The notes: generated from the letters alone by a model not told the origin. Shown: positions 34,246 through 43,814, numbered from the stretch's first letter. The stretch is DNA of 64,000 bases from Nitratireductor sp. B36 (GCF_020833685.1 NZ_JACKZY010000001.1:248001-312000); one strand, 5' to 3'. Made by a program: numbers and translations.

Positions 34246-35727
34246 ATGAAGACGATCAAGTCCGTTATCGGCGGCGCAACCCTGTTATTGATGGCAGGCT
34301 CCGCCGCGCTCGCTGCGCGCACCGATCTCGTCGTCGGCGTTGTTCTGGAGCCGCCACATCTCGATCCAACCGCCAGCGCTGCCGCGGCGATAGACGAGAT
34401 CCTCTACGCCAATCTCTTTCAGGGCCTGACCCGCATCGGCCGAAATGGCGAGGTGCTGCCCTCCCTTGCTGAAAGCTGGGAAGTCTCCGACGACGGCAAG
34501 ATCTACACGTTCAAGCTGCGCTCCGGCGTTACCTTCCACGACGGCACCACATTTGATGCCGAGGACGTCAAGTTCACACTGGATCGGGCTCGCGCCGAAG
34601 ATTCGACCAATGCGCAGAAGCAGCTTTTCGCGGCCATAGATACGGTCGAGGTGATCGATCCCGAAACGGTCAAGATTATGCTGTCTTCCCCGCAAGGCGC
34701 CTTTCTCTACAATCTTGGCTGGGGCGATGCGGTCATCGTTGCGCCGGAATCGGCTGAGACCAACAAGGAAAAACCCATCGGCACTGGCCCCTTCAAGTTC
34801 GAGAAATGGGCAAAGGGGTCTTCCATCTCACTGGTGAAAAACGCCGATTACTGGGGCGAGCCCGTTGCGCTTGAGAAGGCCGAGTTCCGTGTGGTGCCCG
34901 ATGCGGCAGCCGCAATTCCAGCCCTCTTATCGGGCGATGTGCAGGCCTTCCCGCAGATGCCCGTAGGCGACGCGCTCAGCCAGATCGAGAGCGATCCGCG
35001 CTTCGTGGTCGCCATCGGTGCTACGGAGGGCGAAACGATCCTCTCCACCAACAATGGCAAGGAACCGTTCAATAACATCAAGGTGCGTCAGGCCATTGCC
35101 CATGCGCTGAACCGCGAGGAAATCATCGCCGGCAACGGTACCGCTTATGGTACGCCCATCGGCTCTCACTTCTCGCCCGCCAACGAGGCCTATGTGGATC
35201 TGACGGGGACCTATCCCTACGATCCCGCAAAAGCGAAGGCGCTGCTCGCCGAAGCCGGTTACCCGGATGGTTTCAAGGCCACGCTCAAGCTCCCGCCCCC
35301 GGCCTACGCGCGCGATGGCGGGCAGGTCGTTGCCTCGCAGCTGCGCCAGGTCGGCATTGAACTCGAGATCATCCCCGTCGAATGGGCCCAGTGGCTGGAG
35401 CAGGTCTTCAAGAACAAGGATTACGACCTCACCATCGTCTCCCACACGGAGCCGAACGATATCAACATCTACGCGCGCGACGATTATTACTTCAACTACA
35501 AGAATCCCGCCTTCAAGGAAGTCATGAATGCGCTTGAGGCGACCGCCGACCCGAAAAAGCGCATCGAGCTCTATCAGACAGCCCAGAAGATCATCGCCGA
35601 GGATGCGGTCAACGGTTTCATGTTCCAGCTTCCCAAGATCGGCGTATGGGATGCGAAGCTGGAAGGCATGTGGGAAAACTCACCCATTCAGGCCAATGAC
35701 CTGACAGAGGTGAAATGGTCTGATTAA
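34246..35727 (+). CDS. ABC transporter substrate-binding protein, oligopeptide/dipeptide family 5
   Basis: 493 residues with a signal peptide (about 1-24, SAALAA) and the family 5 fold starting LVVGVVLEPPHLDPTASAA. Segments such as SWEVSDDGKIYTFKLRSGVTFHDG and RQAIAHALNREEI identify it. It captures its ligand in the periplasm for the two permeases encoded next. GGGAGAGAGAC precedes the ATG. A strong hairpin follows the stop, as often after highly expressed binding-protein genes. Confidence 0.9.
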   Translation: MKTIKSVIGGATLLLMAGSAALAARTDLVVGVVLEPPHLDPTASAAAAIDEILYANLFQGLTRIGRNGEVLPSLAESWEVSDDGKIYTFKLRSGVTFHDGTTFDAEDVKFTLDRARAEDSTNAQKQLFAAIDTVEVIDPETVKIMLSSPQGAFLYNLGWGDAVIVAPESAETNKEKPIGTGPFKFEKWAKGSSISLVKNADYWGEPVALEKAEFRVVPDAAAAIPALLSGDVQAFPQMPVGDALSQIESDPRFVVAIGATEGETILSTNNGKEPFNNIKVRQAIAHALNREEIIAGNGTAYGTPIGSHFSPANEAYVDLTGTYPYDPAKAKALLAEAGYPDGFKATLKLPPPAYARDGGQVVASQLRQVGIELEIIPVEWAQWLEQVFKNKDYDLTIVSHTEPNDINIYARDDYYFNYKNPAFKEVMNALEATADPKKRIELYQTAQKIIAEDAVNGFMFQLPKIGVWDAKLEGMWENSPIQANDLTEVKWSD

Positions 35728-35735
35728 TGGCTGAA

Positions 35736-35764
35736 CGGACCTCTCACCCGAAAGGAGAGGTCCG
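35736..35764 (+). other. intra-operon hairpin after the substrate-binding protein gene
   Basis: CGGACCTCTC and GAGAGGTCCG form a perfect 10 bp stem with a nine-base loop, without T-tract, eight bases after the stop. It probably protects the upstream mRNA from 3' decay and lets the binding protein be made in excess over the permeases. Confidence 0.55.
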
Positions 35765-35773
35765 GATCTGAGC

Positions 35774-36721
35774 ATGCTCGCCTATCTTGCAAAACGCATC
35801 GCCATTGGCCTCGTCACGCTCATCGTAGCGTCTGCCGTGGTGTTTCTGGTTTTGGAAATCGTCCCGGGCGACCCTGCCCTGTTGATGCTCGGGATGAATG
35901 CGGAACCCGAGGCGCTGGCTGCCCTGCGTGAGGATATGGGGCTCAATCAGCCGGTGGTCCTGCGCTATTTCGGCTGGGTGGCGGGCATGGCGTTCGGCGA
36001 TTTCGGCAATTCCTACACCTATTCCACACCCGTGCTCGAACTGATCGGCGGGCGCGTGATGGTCTCGCTGCCGCTCGCGCTCATCTCGCTGTTCCTGTCC
36101 ACGGCAATCGCCCTGCCCGTCGGGATTTTCGCCGCCTCAAGGCGCGGAAAGCCTGCCGATACAATCAGCATGGGCGCGGCCCAGATCGGTGTCGCCATCC
36201 CCAATTTCTGGTTCGCGCTCATCCTGATCTATCTTTTCGCCGTATGGCTTCGCCTCGTGCCTGCCGGCGGATTTCCCGGTTGGGACGCCGGGTTGTGGGC
36301 CGGTTTCAAGGCCCTTTTCCTCCCGGCCATCGCCCTCGCCCTGCCGCAGGCGGCCATCCTTGCCCGCGTCACCCGTTCCGCCATGCTTGAAGTGCTCGGC
36401 GAAGACTATATCCGCACCGCCCGCGCCAAGGGCATGCCGCGCCGCATTGTCCTGTGGCACCACGCGCTGCGCAATGCGCTCATTCCGGTCCTCACCATTC
36501 TCGGCCTGCAATTCGCCTTTTTGCTTGCCGGCACCATCATCATCGAAAATGTGTTCTATCTGCCCGGGCTCGGACGCCTCATCTTCCAGGCCATCACCCA
36601 GCGCGATCTCATCGTCGTGGAAGGTGTGGTGATGCTGCTCGTCGCCACGGTCATCGCCGTCAACATTCTGGTCGACATCGGCTACGCCATCGTCGATCCG
36701 CGCCTGAGGACACGAAGATGA
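35774..36721 (+). CDS. ABC transporter permease, DppB/OppB type
   Basis: 315 residues with six membrane helices. The N-terminal MLAYLAKRIAIGLVTLIV and the VPGDPALLMLG loop are typical of the B-type permease of peptide importers. The EAA loop reads EDYIRTARAKGMPRRIVLWHHALRNAL and docks the ATPase. Its stop overlaps the next permease start by four bases. Confidence 0.92.
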   Translation: MLAYLAKRIAIGLVTLIVASAVVFLVLEIVPGDPALLMLGMNAEPEALAALREDMGLNQPVVLRYFGWVAGMAFGDFGNSYTYSTPVLELIGGRVMVSLPLALISLFLSTAIALPVGIFAASRRGKPADTISMGAAQIGVAIPNFWFALILIYLFAVWLRLVPAGGFPGWDAGLWAGFKALFLPAIALALPQAAILARVTRSAMLEVLGEDYIRTARAKGMPRRIVLWHHALRNALIPVLTILGLQFAFLLAGTIIIENVFYLPGLGRLIFQAITQRDLIVVEGVVMLLVATVIAVNILVDIGYAIVDPRLRTRR

Positions 36722-37590
36722 CCCTGGAAACGCCTTCGCCGGAAGCCCCGCCAGAGCGTCATTTCCTGCAAATGGCATTCGCCAACCGTTCCTTCGTGAT
36801 CGGTCTTGTCATCACCGCCATTGTCGCCGACATGGCGCTCCTTTCCTTCGTGTGGACACCCTACGATATCACCCATCTCGTCGTGGCCGACCGCATGAAG
36901 GGACTGTCGATTGCCCATCCGCTCGGCACCGATCATCTTGGCCGCGACATTCTTTCCATGATCATGATCGGCGCGCGCAATTCCATTGCCGTTGCCATTG
37001 TCGCCGTCGGCATCGGCATGGGGATCGGCGTTCCGCTTGGCACGTGGGCGGCGGCACGCGGCGGCCTGGTCGACGAAATCCTCATGCGTTTCAACGATCT
37101 CGTTTTCGCCTTCCCCGCCCTGCTCTCGGCTATCATGATCACCGCCATTTTCGGTCCCGGCGCGATCAACGCCATCATCGCCATCGGCATATTCAACGTG
37201 CCGGTCTTCGCCCGCGTGGCGCGTGCCGGCGCGCTGTCCATCTGGCCGCGCGAATACATCCTCGCTGCCCGAGCCGCCGGCAAGAGCAAGGCGCTCATCA
37301 CGATCGAGCACATTCTGCCAAACATCGTGGCGCTGCTTCTGGTACAGGGCACGATCCAGTTTGCGCTCGGCATTCTGGCCGAAGCCGGCCTCTCCTATCT
37401 CGGCCTGGGCGCGCAGCCGCCCATGCCCTCCTGGGGTCGCATGCTCTTCGAGGCGCAGACACGCATGATGATCGCCCCGCATCTCGCCATTTTTCCGGGC
37501 CTTGCCATCGTCATCACAGTCCTCGGTCTCAACCTTCTGGGCGATGGTCTGCGCGACCTTCTCGACCCCCGGCTGAGGCGCGAGCGATGA
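36718..37590 (+). CDS. ABC transporter permease, DppC/OppC type
   Basis: 290 residues, the C-type partner of the preceding permease. HPLGTDHLGRDILSMIMIGARNS is the family signature of the first periplasmic region, and the EAA loop is REYILAARAAGKSKALITIEHILPN. Six helices. Start and stop both overlap neighbours by four bases, so translation is coupled through the operon. Confidence 0.92.
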   Translation: MTLETPSPEAPPERHFLQMAFANRSFVIGLVITAIVADMALLSFVWTPYDITHLVVADRMKGLSIAHPLGTDHLGRDILSMIMIGARNSIAVAIVAVGIGMGIGVPLGTWAAARGGLVDEILMRFNDLVFAFPALLSAIMITAIFGPGAINAIIAIGIFNVPVFARVARAGALSIWPREYILAARAAGKSKALITIEHILPNIVALLLVQGTIQFALGILAEAGLSYLGLGAQPPMPSWGRMLFEAQTRMMIAPHLAIFPGLAIVITVLGLNLLGDGLRDLLDPRLRRER

Positions 37591-39221
37591 GCCTTCTTGA
37601 AATCGAAAATCTGTCGCTCTCCATCGCCGGCTATCCGGTTTTGAAGGACATCGATCTTCAGATTGCTCCCGGCGAGGTGCTGGGCGTCGTGGGCGAATCG
37701 GGCTCAGGAAAATCCATGACCGCCCTCACCGTCATGCAGCTCCTGCCTGAGCTTGCACGCGCGAAAGGGCGTGTCACCTTCGACGGGATCGACATTCTCT
37801 CTGCACCCGAAGAGGTCATGTGCCGGTTGCGCGGCGACGATCTCGGCATGGTCTTTCAGGAGCCCATGACCGCGCTCAACCCGGTCAAGACCATCGGCGA
37901 GCAGGTGGCCGAAGGCATTCGCTGGCACACAGGCGCCAACCGACCCGACGCCGAAGCGCGCGCCCGTGCCATTCTCGACCGTGTCGGCCTGCCCGAGGCC
38001 CAATTTCCGCTCACACGCTTTCCGCACGAACTCTCCGGCGGCCAGCGTCAGCGCGTCGTCATCGCCATCGCCTGCGCGTTGAAACCCAAGCTCCTGATCG
38101 CCGACGAACCCACCACCGCGCTCGATGTGGTGCTTCAGGCACAGATCCTCGACCTCCTGCGCGATCTGGTGGAAGAAAACCGCATGGGCCTCATGCTCAT
38201 CTCGCACGATCTTGCCGTCGTCGCCGGCATGGCCGACCGCGTCACCGTGATGCGCCATGGCGCTGTCATGGAAAGCGGCCCGACGGCCAGGGTTTTAAGC
38301 GAGCAGCAACACCCTTATACGCGCCAGCTCGCCGAAGCCTCCACCCATGTCCCGGCCCGTGCACGTCCGCCCGAAGAAGGCAAAGATCAAGAGCAAACGC
38401 CCCTCCTCAGCGTTTCCAGCGTCACACGCGATTATCCCGGCCGCCGCAAGGGGCTTTTCCAGAAATCCGAAGCCTTCCGCGCCGTGGACAATGTGAGTTT
38501 CTCCCTCATGTCCGGCCATGCCGTGGCGCTGGTCGGGCGCTCAGGATGCGGGAAATCCACACTGGCGCGTATGATCCTGGCGCTCGATACGCCGACATCA
38601 GGCGAAATCCGGCTCGATGGCGAGGCACTCGGCGGCAAGAGCGAGCATGAGCTGCGCCACGCCCGCCGCAAGATGCAGGTGGTGTTTCAGGATCCCTATG
38701 GTTCGTTCAACCCGCGCCATCGGGTGGAGCGGCTGGTGGCCGAGCCCCTGCATCTGCTTGATCGGAAACCCTCGGCCAACGAGCGCCGCGAACGCGTGGC
38801 CGAAGCGCTTCGCTCCGTCGGGCTGAAGCCCGACGACATGCACAAATACCCGCACGAGTTTTCCGGCGGTCAGCGCCAGCGCATTTCCATTGCCCGCGCC
38901 ATCATCACCGGGCCCAGGCTGATCGTGGCAGACGAGCCCGTCTCCGCGCTCGACGTCTCGATCCGTGCACAGGTTCTGGACCTCTTCGCCGATCTGAACC
39001 AGCGCCTCGATCTCACCTATCTCTTTATCACCCATGACCTCACGGTTGCCCGTGCCATCACCGATGAAGTCATGGTCATGCATGAAGGAAAAATCGTGGA
39101 AAGCGGGCCCACAGCTGTCGTGTTGCAACATCCGAAATCAGAGGCCGCACGTGCGCTGGTGGCCGCCGCGCCGGATCTGGAACAGGCTGTGGCTGACCGG
39201 ATTCAGAAGATGGAAACTTAA
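37587..39221 (+). CDS. fused dipeptide-type ABC transporter ATPase (DppD-DppF fusion)
   Basis: 544 residues holding two complete ATPase domains. The first (about 1-260) has Walker A GESGSGKS near 37, signature LSGGQRQRVVIAIA and Walker B LLIADEPTTALD. The second (about 275-544) has GRSGCGKS, FSGGQRQRISIARA and LIVADEPVSALD. Most peptide importers encode these as two proteins; the fusion is common for a subset of rhizobial systems. It completes a single-operon importer with the M20 enzyme. Ligand unknown. Confidence 0.92.
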   Translation: MSLLEIENLSLSIAGYPVLKDIDLQIAPGEVLGVVGESGSGKSMTALTVMQLLPELARAKGRVTFDGIDILSAPEEVMCRLRGDDLGMVFQEPMTALNPVKTIGEQVAEGIRWHTGANRPDAEARARAILDRVGLPEAQFPLTRFPHELSGGQRQRVVIAIACALKPKLLIADEPTTALDVVLQAQILDLLRDLVEENRMGLMLISHDLAVVAGMADRVTVMRHGAVMESGPTARVLSEQQHPYTRQLAEASTHVPARARPPEEGKDQEQTPLLSVSSVTRDYPGRRKGLFQKSEAFRAVDNVSFSLMSGHAVALVGRSGCGKSTLARMILALDTPTSGEIRLDGEALGGKSEHELRHARRKMQVVFQDPYGSFNPRHRVERLVAEPLHLLDRKPSANERRERVAEALRSVGLKPDDMHKYPHEFSGGQRQRISIARAIITGPRLIVADEPVSALDVSIRAQVLDLFADLNQRLDLTYLFITHDLTVARAITDEVMVMHEGKIVESGPTAVVLQHPKSEAARALVAAAPDLEQAVADRIQKMET

Positions 39222-39250
39222 AAGCGCCCGAACTGCAAGACGGCTTCAAC

Positions 39251-39667
39251 TCACCCGGAGAGATGAGCAACGTCCTCGGCACCAAGTGCCAACACATCGC
39301 AAACACGCGTCGTAAGCCGCTCGGCCCGGCAGCCAAGCTCAGCATCACGCATGGCCAGTTCAAATAAGGTTTCTGCGAGGATCAGGCGCCTTTCATGGCT
39401 CATCTGACGAAAATTCGCTCTGGCCTGCATGATGTCGACCTCCAACGCCAGATCTTCAAGCGCAGACATGATCTCCGCGACCTCATCATCGGAGAATTTC
39501 AAAACGCTGGCGGCGAAGCGGCGCAAAACGTCGGCCTCACGCGGACCTATTGCCTCATCGGTCAATGCCAAACGCAATAACAGGAGCACTTCAGCCGAAA
39601 CGGCGTTCATCGCGGCCGTCATCGCGCGCCCCCTTGCAGGTGAAATGGCTTCTGGTGATGCGGGCAT
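39251..39667 (-). CDS. TerB-like domain protein
   Basis: 138 residues, all helical. The segment MSAEVLLLLR-like start (VSAEVLLLLRLALTDEAIGP) followed by EADVLRRFAASVLKFSDDE and SHERRLILAETLFELAMRD is the TerB/tellurite-resistance-like fold, in which acidic residues may bind metal. GGGAGG precedes the start at 39667. It stands alone, without other ter genes, and its role is unknown; a membrane-linked stress role is usual speculation for the family. Confidence 0.7.
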   Translation of the reverse strand: MPASPEAISPARGRAMTAAMNAVSAEVLLLLRLALTDEAIGPREADVLRRFAASVLKFSDDEVAEIMSALEDLALEVDIMQARANFRQMSHERRLILAETLFELAMRDAELGCRAERLTTRVCDVLALGAEDVAHLSG

Positions 39668-39932
39668 GGGTCGCCTCCCGCTCGCGGGCGCATGATCACG
39701 CCACCACAGCGCGTTCCTCCCACGCGATTGCGGGGGCGGCCTCCTAATTCTGCTGAGACGAGAGCGCTCAATCTTGACCCCTTCCAGATTGCTTGACCGC
39801 ACATTGCCGTCGACGTGGTTCCTTGTTCATTGCGCCACAGCGGAAAGCTTCCTGTACAATCCACAATTCACCTTGCGGTCTCCATCCCCTTGTGTTGCAA
39901 GAAGCAATCTTCTCGCTGGCTACCTCCTGAAT

Positions 39933-40718
39933 ATGTTTGAAGCAAGTCTCGAAATTCTCCTGCTGCTGACGCTGGCGGCTTTCTTTGCCGGCTTCATGGA
40001 TGCGATTGCCGGCGGCGGTGGCCTGGTTACCATCCCTGCCTTGCTGCTCGCCGGTTTCCCGCCGGTGCTTGCGCTGGGAACCAACAAGCTGCAGGGAATG
40101 TTCGGCAGCGGGGCGGCGGTCTATGCCTATGCGAAAGCCGGTCACGTCCGCGTTTCAAGCCAGTTGTTTCCAGCGGCATTCTCTTTTCTTGCATCCATCG
40201 CAGGCGCGCTCGTGGCCACTGTCTTGCCGGCCGATCTTCTGCGCGGCATGTTGCCCTTCCTTCTCATAGCCGTTGCTCTCTATTTTGCTTTCAAACCGAA
40301 TTTGAATGACATCGATCAGGCGCAACGCATCTCGCCGTTTCTCTTCGGTCTCACCATTGCTCCGCTCCTGGGTTTTTACGACGGCGCGTTCGGGCCGGGA
40401 ACGGGTTCCTTCTTCATGCTCGCCTTTGTTGGCCTTGCCGGACAAGGCATGCTCAAGGCGACGGCACACACGAAATTTCTCAACTTTGCATCGAATGTCG
40501 GGGGCTTTGCAGCGTTTGCCGCTGTCGGCGCCGTAGCCTGGAAAATCGGACTGATGATGGGGGTGGCGCAGATCGCAGGAGCGCGGATCGGAGCCGCTTT
40601 TGCGATGAGGAAAGGTGCTCGCATCATCAAGCCACTGCTTGTCCTTGTGTGTGTCGCATTGGCGATCAGACTACTGATGGACGGCAACAACCCGCTTTTA
40701 CGATATATTGGCCTATAA
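39933..40718 (+). CDS. TSUP/TauE-SafE family sulfite-exporter-like permease
   Basis: 261 residues with about eight membrane helices in two repeated halves; MDAIAGGGGLVTIPALLLAG and FYDGAFGPGTGSFFMLAFV are the paired hallmark segments. Family members move sulfite, sulfoacetate or related anions. The start at 39933 is chosen because the first helix begins there, though the ribosome site is poor. A 56-residue membrane protein is encoded 50 bp downstream on the same strand. Confidence 0.85.
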   Translation: MFEASLEILLLLTLAAFFAGFMDAIAGGGGLVTIPALLLAGFPPVLALGTNKLQGMFGSGAAVYAYAKAGHVRVSSQLFPAAFSFLASIAGALVATVLPADLLRGMLPFLLIAVALYFAFKPNLNDIDQAQRISPFLFGLTIAPLLGFYDGAFGPGTGSFFMLAFVGLAGQGMLKATAHTKFLNFASNVGGFAAFAAVGAVAWKIGLMMGVAQIAGARIGAAFAMRKGARIIKPLLVLVCVALAIRLLMDGNNPLLRYIGL

Positions 40719-40768
40719 GTTGCGACGAGCTTTAACCTTCCCCTGCTGAAACCTGACCGGGGATACCC

Positions 40769-40939
40769 ATGACACTCAACGCACCTTCAAAGCTCGTCTT
40801 TCTTCTCAGCCTCGTGATCGCTGTGATTGCGCTTCTCGCGGCGTTGAACCTTCTCACTTTCGTGCCGATCCCATCGTTCTGGATTATGAGCCTGGCTTAT
40901 ATTCTTCTTGCTGGCGGCACGCTGCTGAAGGGTATCTGA
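40769..40939 (+). CDS. small two-helix membrane protein of unknown function
   Basis: 56 residues. After a short polar start (MTLNAPSKL) there are two hydrophobic helices, about 9-29 and 35-53, ending LLKGI. CGGGGATACCC upstream of the ATG gives a ribosome site. Small proteins of this kind are widespread in rhizobia and have no assigned role. It could be co-transcribed with the TSUP exporter gene. Confidence 0.6.
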   Translation: MTLNAPSKLVFLLSLVIAVIALLAALNLLTFVPIPSFWIMSLAYILLAGGTLLKGI

Positions 40940-40979
40940 CCATCTTTCCTGATGTAGCGGGCAGCAGTATCGTGTTCGG

Positions 40980-41831
40980 ATGTACGATGGTTCAGGGCTT
41001 CCATGTCTGATGACGGCGGCAGGACTTCTCCCGCCGGACCCGGACAGTTTTTTCCTGCACCACCGTCGTCCGCAGCCTGCGTTTTCAGATGCAGTGCTCG
41101 GCCTCACAGGCTATGCCGAAAAGAAGAAGGGACATTTTCGCCAGATCGAGGCCGCCTCTCTGGCTGTCCCCCTCATAATCAGCTTCTCATCCTCCTTCGT
41201 AATCGCGCTGGGCAGGATGCCGAAGCAGGATGAACGGTTCAGTTGCTTCACATCCGGTCTTTTTGCCGGACCGGCCGTCATCGAATCCCGCGGTGACAGC
41301 GCTTGCATTCAAGTCGACTTTACCCCAACCGGAGCATCCAGGTTTTTCGGCGTACCCATGAGCGAACTCGCCGCCCGTATGATCCCCTTGGACGAAATTC
41401 TCGGGCTGTCTGCTCATCGATTGCGCGACCGTCTAGAGGAGGAACCCGACTGGGATCGGCGTCTTGATCTCGTTGAAGCACTTGTCTATCGGCGCCTGCT
41501 CGAACGACCCGCAGCCGACCGAAAGTCTTCGATTGCAGTTGCTCGTATCATGGCAGGCCATGGAACGGTGCCGATTTCAATGATCGCTGCCGAGCTTGAT
41601 TGTAGCCGGAAGCATCTAAACGACGTGTTTCAACGAGAATTGGGTGTCGCTCCCAAAACCTATGCGCGCATGGTGCGCTTTCACCGCGTGCGCAGACTTG
41701 CAATTACAGGTGAGCGCTCATGGGCTGATATTGCGTTGGAATGCGGGTTCTCCGATCAGGCCCATATGAGCCGCGACTTCTTGGCCTTTTCCGGCGAGAC
41801 TCCATCCGGGTGGAAGCGCCGGACAGGCTGA
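40980..41831 (+). CDS. AraC-family transcriptional regulator
   Basis: 283 residues. The C-terminal double helix-turn-helix begins near 190 (VARIMAGHGTVPISMIAAEL) and includes the AraC consensus SWADIALECGFSDQAHMSRDF. The N-terminal half is a DUF6597/RhaS-like sensor without a recognized ligand. The start is uncertain: no good ribosome site precedes 40980, and an ATG at 41010 is possible. A glyoxalase-fold protein gene follows 74 bp downstream, an arrangement common for AraC/VOC pairs. Confidence 0.85.
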   Translation: MYDGSGLPCLMTAAGLLPPDPDSFFLHHRRPQPAFSDAVLGLTGYAEKKKGHFRQIEAASLAVPLIISFSSSFVIALGRMPKQDERFSCFTSGLFAGPAVIESRGDSACIQVDFTPTGASRFFGVPMSELAARMIPLDEILGLSAHRLRDRLEEEPDWDRRLDLVEALVYRRLLERPAADRKSSIAVARIMAGHGTVPISMIAAELDCSRKHLNDVFQRELGVAPKTYARMVRFHRVRRLAITGERSWADIALECGFSDQAHMSRDFLAFSGETPSGWKRRTG

Positions 41832-41905
41832 CCGGACGGTTACATTTCTTCAAGACGAAACTGCGAGTTGGTGCCAGGTTACTTCGTGCAAACAAACCGG
41901 AGAGC

Positions 41906-42343
41906 ATGATGAACCAGTTCGTCTCACTTGAGCCGCCATGCATCTATCCAACTTTTCGCTACCGCGATGCGGTCTCAATGATTGATTGGCTCACGAGGGC
42001 GTTCGGCTTCCGTGTTCACAGTCAGCACGAGCACGCCGACCGCATTGTCCATGCCGAACTGGCGCTCGGATCGTCCATGATCATGGTGGGTGAAGCGGCC
42101 GACGACACTTACGGGAACGTTGTTGGAACCGCCGGTCAGGCGGGTGGAAAATCCACTTATGTGGCGGTGGACGATGCGGACATGGCGTTTGCCAGGGCAA
42201 AGGATGCTGGCGCGGTCATTCTTCAGCACATCCGTGACACGGATTATGGCAGCCGCGACTTCATCTGCGCCGATCCGGAGGGCAATGTCTGGTGTTTCGG
42301 CACCTATTGGCCCAAGGCGCACGAGAATCCGTCCGTGGAATAA
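41906..42343 (+). CDS. VOC-family (glyoxalase/bleomycin resistance fold) protein
   Basis: 145 residues. Two beta-alpha-beta-beta-beta units are recognizable: YRDAVSMIDWLTRAFGFRVH and ADMAFARAKDAGAVILQHIRDT, ending DPEGNVWCFGTYWPKA. Members include dioxygenases, isomerases and drug-binding proteins, so the function cannot be named. GGAGAGC precedes the ATG. Probably the target or partner of the AraC regulator upstream. Confidence 0.82.
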   Translation: MMNQFVSLEPPCIYPTFRYRDAVSMIDWLTRAFGFRVHSQHEHADRIVHAELALGSSMIMVGEAADDTYGNVVGTAGQAGGKSTYVAVDDADMAFARAKDAGAVILQHIRDTDYGSRDFICADPEGNVWCFGTYWPKAHENPSVE

Positions 42344-42344
42344 T

Positions 42345-43814
42345 TTAGCGCGCAGCTGCCAACAAGGCATCGCAATCGAGATGGTTTTCCAGTTTTCGCG
42401 CGATATCATCGAGAGCCGTTTCGACCTGCTCGCGATAATTCGTTCCGCCCGTCTCTATCCCGAATTCTCTGAGAAAGCGGGCCCGAAATGGATCGGAGCT
42501 GAACAGCCCATGGAGATAGGTTCCCAAAACCCGTCCATCCTTGCTCGTTGCACCTTCCGCCCTGTCGCCGATCAACGCGACGGGACGGCTGCAGTCCGTG
42601 CCAAACGTTTGGCCGATGTGAATTTCGTAGCCGTTGATTGCCACCTGATACGCGTGTGAAATGGCATCGACCTCGCGCAGGGCCTTCTGTGGTTGCATGA
42701 TCGTTTCCACATCAAGCAGCCCAAGCCCCTCGACACGGCCTTCCGCGCCTTCAAAGCCTTGCGGGTCCGCAACGCTTTGGCCCAGCATTTGATAACCGCC
42801 GCAAAGCCCAATGATATACCCGCCGCGTTGCCTGTGCGCTTTAATATCCTCGTCCCAGCCCTGCCTGCGCAGGAATGCGAGATCGCCAATCGTCGATTTT
42901 GACCCCGGCAGAACGATCAGCCCGGCATCCCGCGGCAATCGCTCGCCCGGCGGCACAAACACCACTTCCACCTCCGGTTCCGCCGAGAGTGGATCGAGAT
43001 CGTCGAAATTGGCGATGCGTGACAGCATGGGCACCGCAACCTTGAGCTTCGCCGGCAGCGGGCTCGAGCGCCGCGCCAGTGTGACGGAATCCTCCGGCGG
43101 AAGCCGATGTGCCTCTGCAAGCCACGGTACGACGCCGAAAGACGGCCAGCCCGTGAAGCGGTGAATGGCGGCGATCCCGTCATCAAACAGCGAGAGATCA
43201 CCGCGAAACTTGTTCACGATATAGCCGACGATCATCCTCCGGTCCGCTTCCTCGAGGATCAGATGCGTGCCGGCCAGCGCCGCGATCACGCCGCCCCTGT
43301 CGATGTCGCCCACCAGAACCACCGGCACGTCGGCCTCTGTGGCAAAACCCATATTGGCAATATCGCGTGCACGCAGATTGATTTCGGCCGGCGATCCTGC
43401 TCCCTCGACGATCACCAGATCAGCATCCTGGCGCAGCCGTTTGAAGGAATCCATCACCGGCTCCATAAGCGCGCCCTTGCTGCGCTGATAATCGCGCGCC
43501 CGGGCCGAACCACGTGATTGCCCCTGCACCACGAGCTGCGCGCCCGTATCGCTCTCGGGCTTGATAAGAACCGGGTTCATATCCACGGTGGGTGCCACAC
43601 CGCAGGCCAGTGCCTGCAGCCATTGCGCGCGCCCGATTTCGCCCATTTCACTGGATCCTGGAATGGCTGCGATGGCCGCATTGTTCGACATATTCTGCGG
43701 CTTGAACGGAAGAACGTTGAGGCCGCGCCGCCTGGCCATCCGGCAAAGCCCGGCCACCAGAACAGACTTGCCCACATCCGAACCCGTGCCCTGCAACATG
43801 ATGGCGCGCGCCAT
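42345..43814 (-). CDS. cobQ: cobyric acid synthase CobQ
   Basis: 489 residues. The N-terminal dethiobiotin-synthetase-like domain starts ARAIMLQGTGSDVGKS (P-loop 8-17), and the C-terminal glutaminase domain has the nucleophile in IIGLCGGYQMLG with a late histidine in YLHGLFSS. CobQ amidates the side chains of adenosylcobyrinate a,c-diamide during cobalamin synthesis. The start at 43814 follows GGGGTGACC; a longer reading from 43874 lacks family support. No other cob gene is nearby, and I see no B12 riboswitch. Confidence 0.92.
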   Translation of the reverse strand: MARAIMLQGTGSDVGKSVLVAGLCRMARRRGLNVLPFKPQNMSNNAAIAAIPGSSEMGEIGRAQWLQALACGVAPTVDMNPVLIKPESDTGAQLVVQGQSRGSARARDYQRSKGALMEPVMDSFKRLRQDADLVIVEGAGSPAEINLRARDIANMGFATEADVPVVLVGDIDRGGVIAALAGTHLILEEADRRMIVGYIVNKFRGDLSLFDDGIAAIHRFTGWPSFGVVPWLAEAHRLPPEDSVTLARRSSPLPAKLKVAVPMLSRIANFDDLDPLSAEPEVEVVFVPPGERLPRDAGLIVLPGSKSTIGDLAFLRRQGWDEDIKAHRQRGGYIIGLCGGYQMLGQSVADPQGFEGAEGRVEGLGLLDVETIMQPQKALREVDAISHAYQVAINGYEIHIGQTFGTDCSRPVALIGDRAEGATSKDGRVLGTYLHGLFSSDPFRARFLREFGIETGGTNYREQVETALDDIARKLENHLDCDALLAAAR

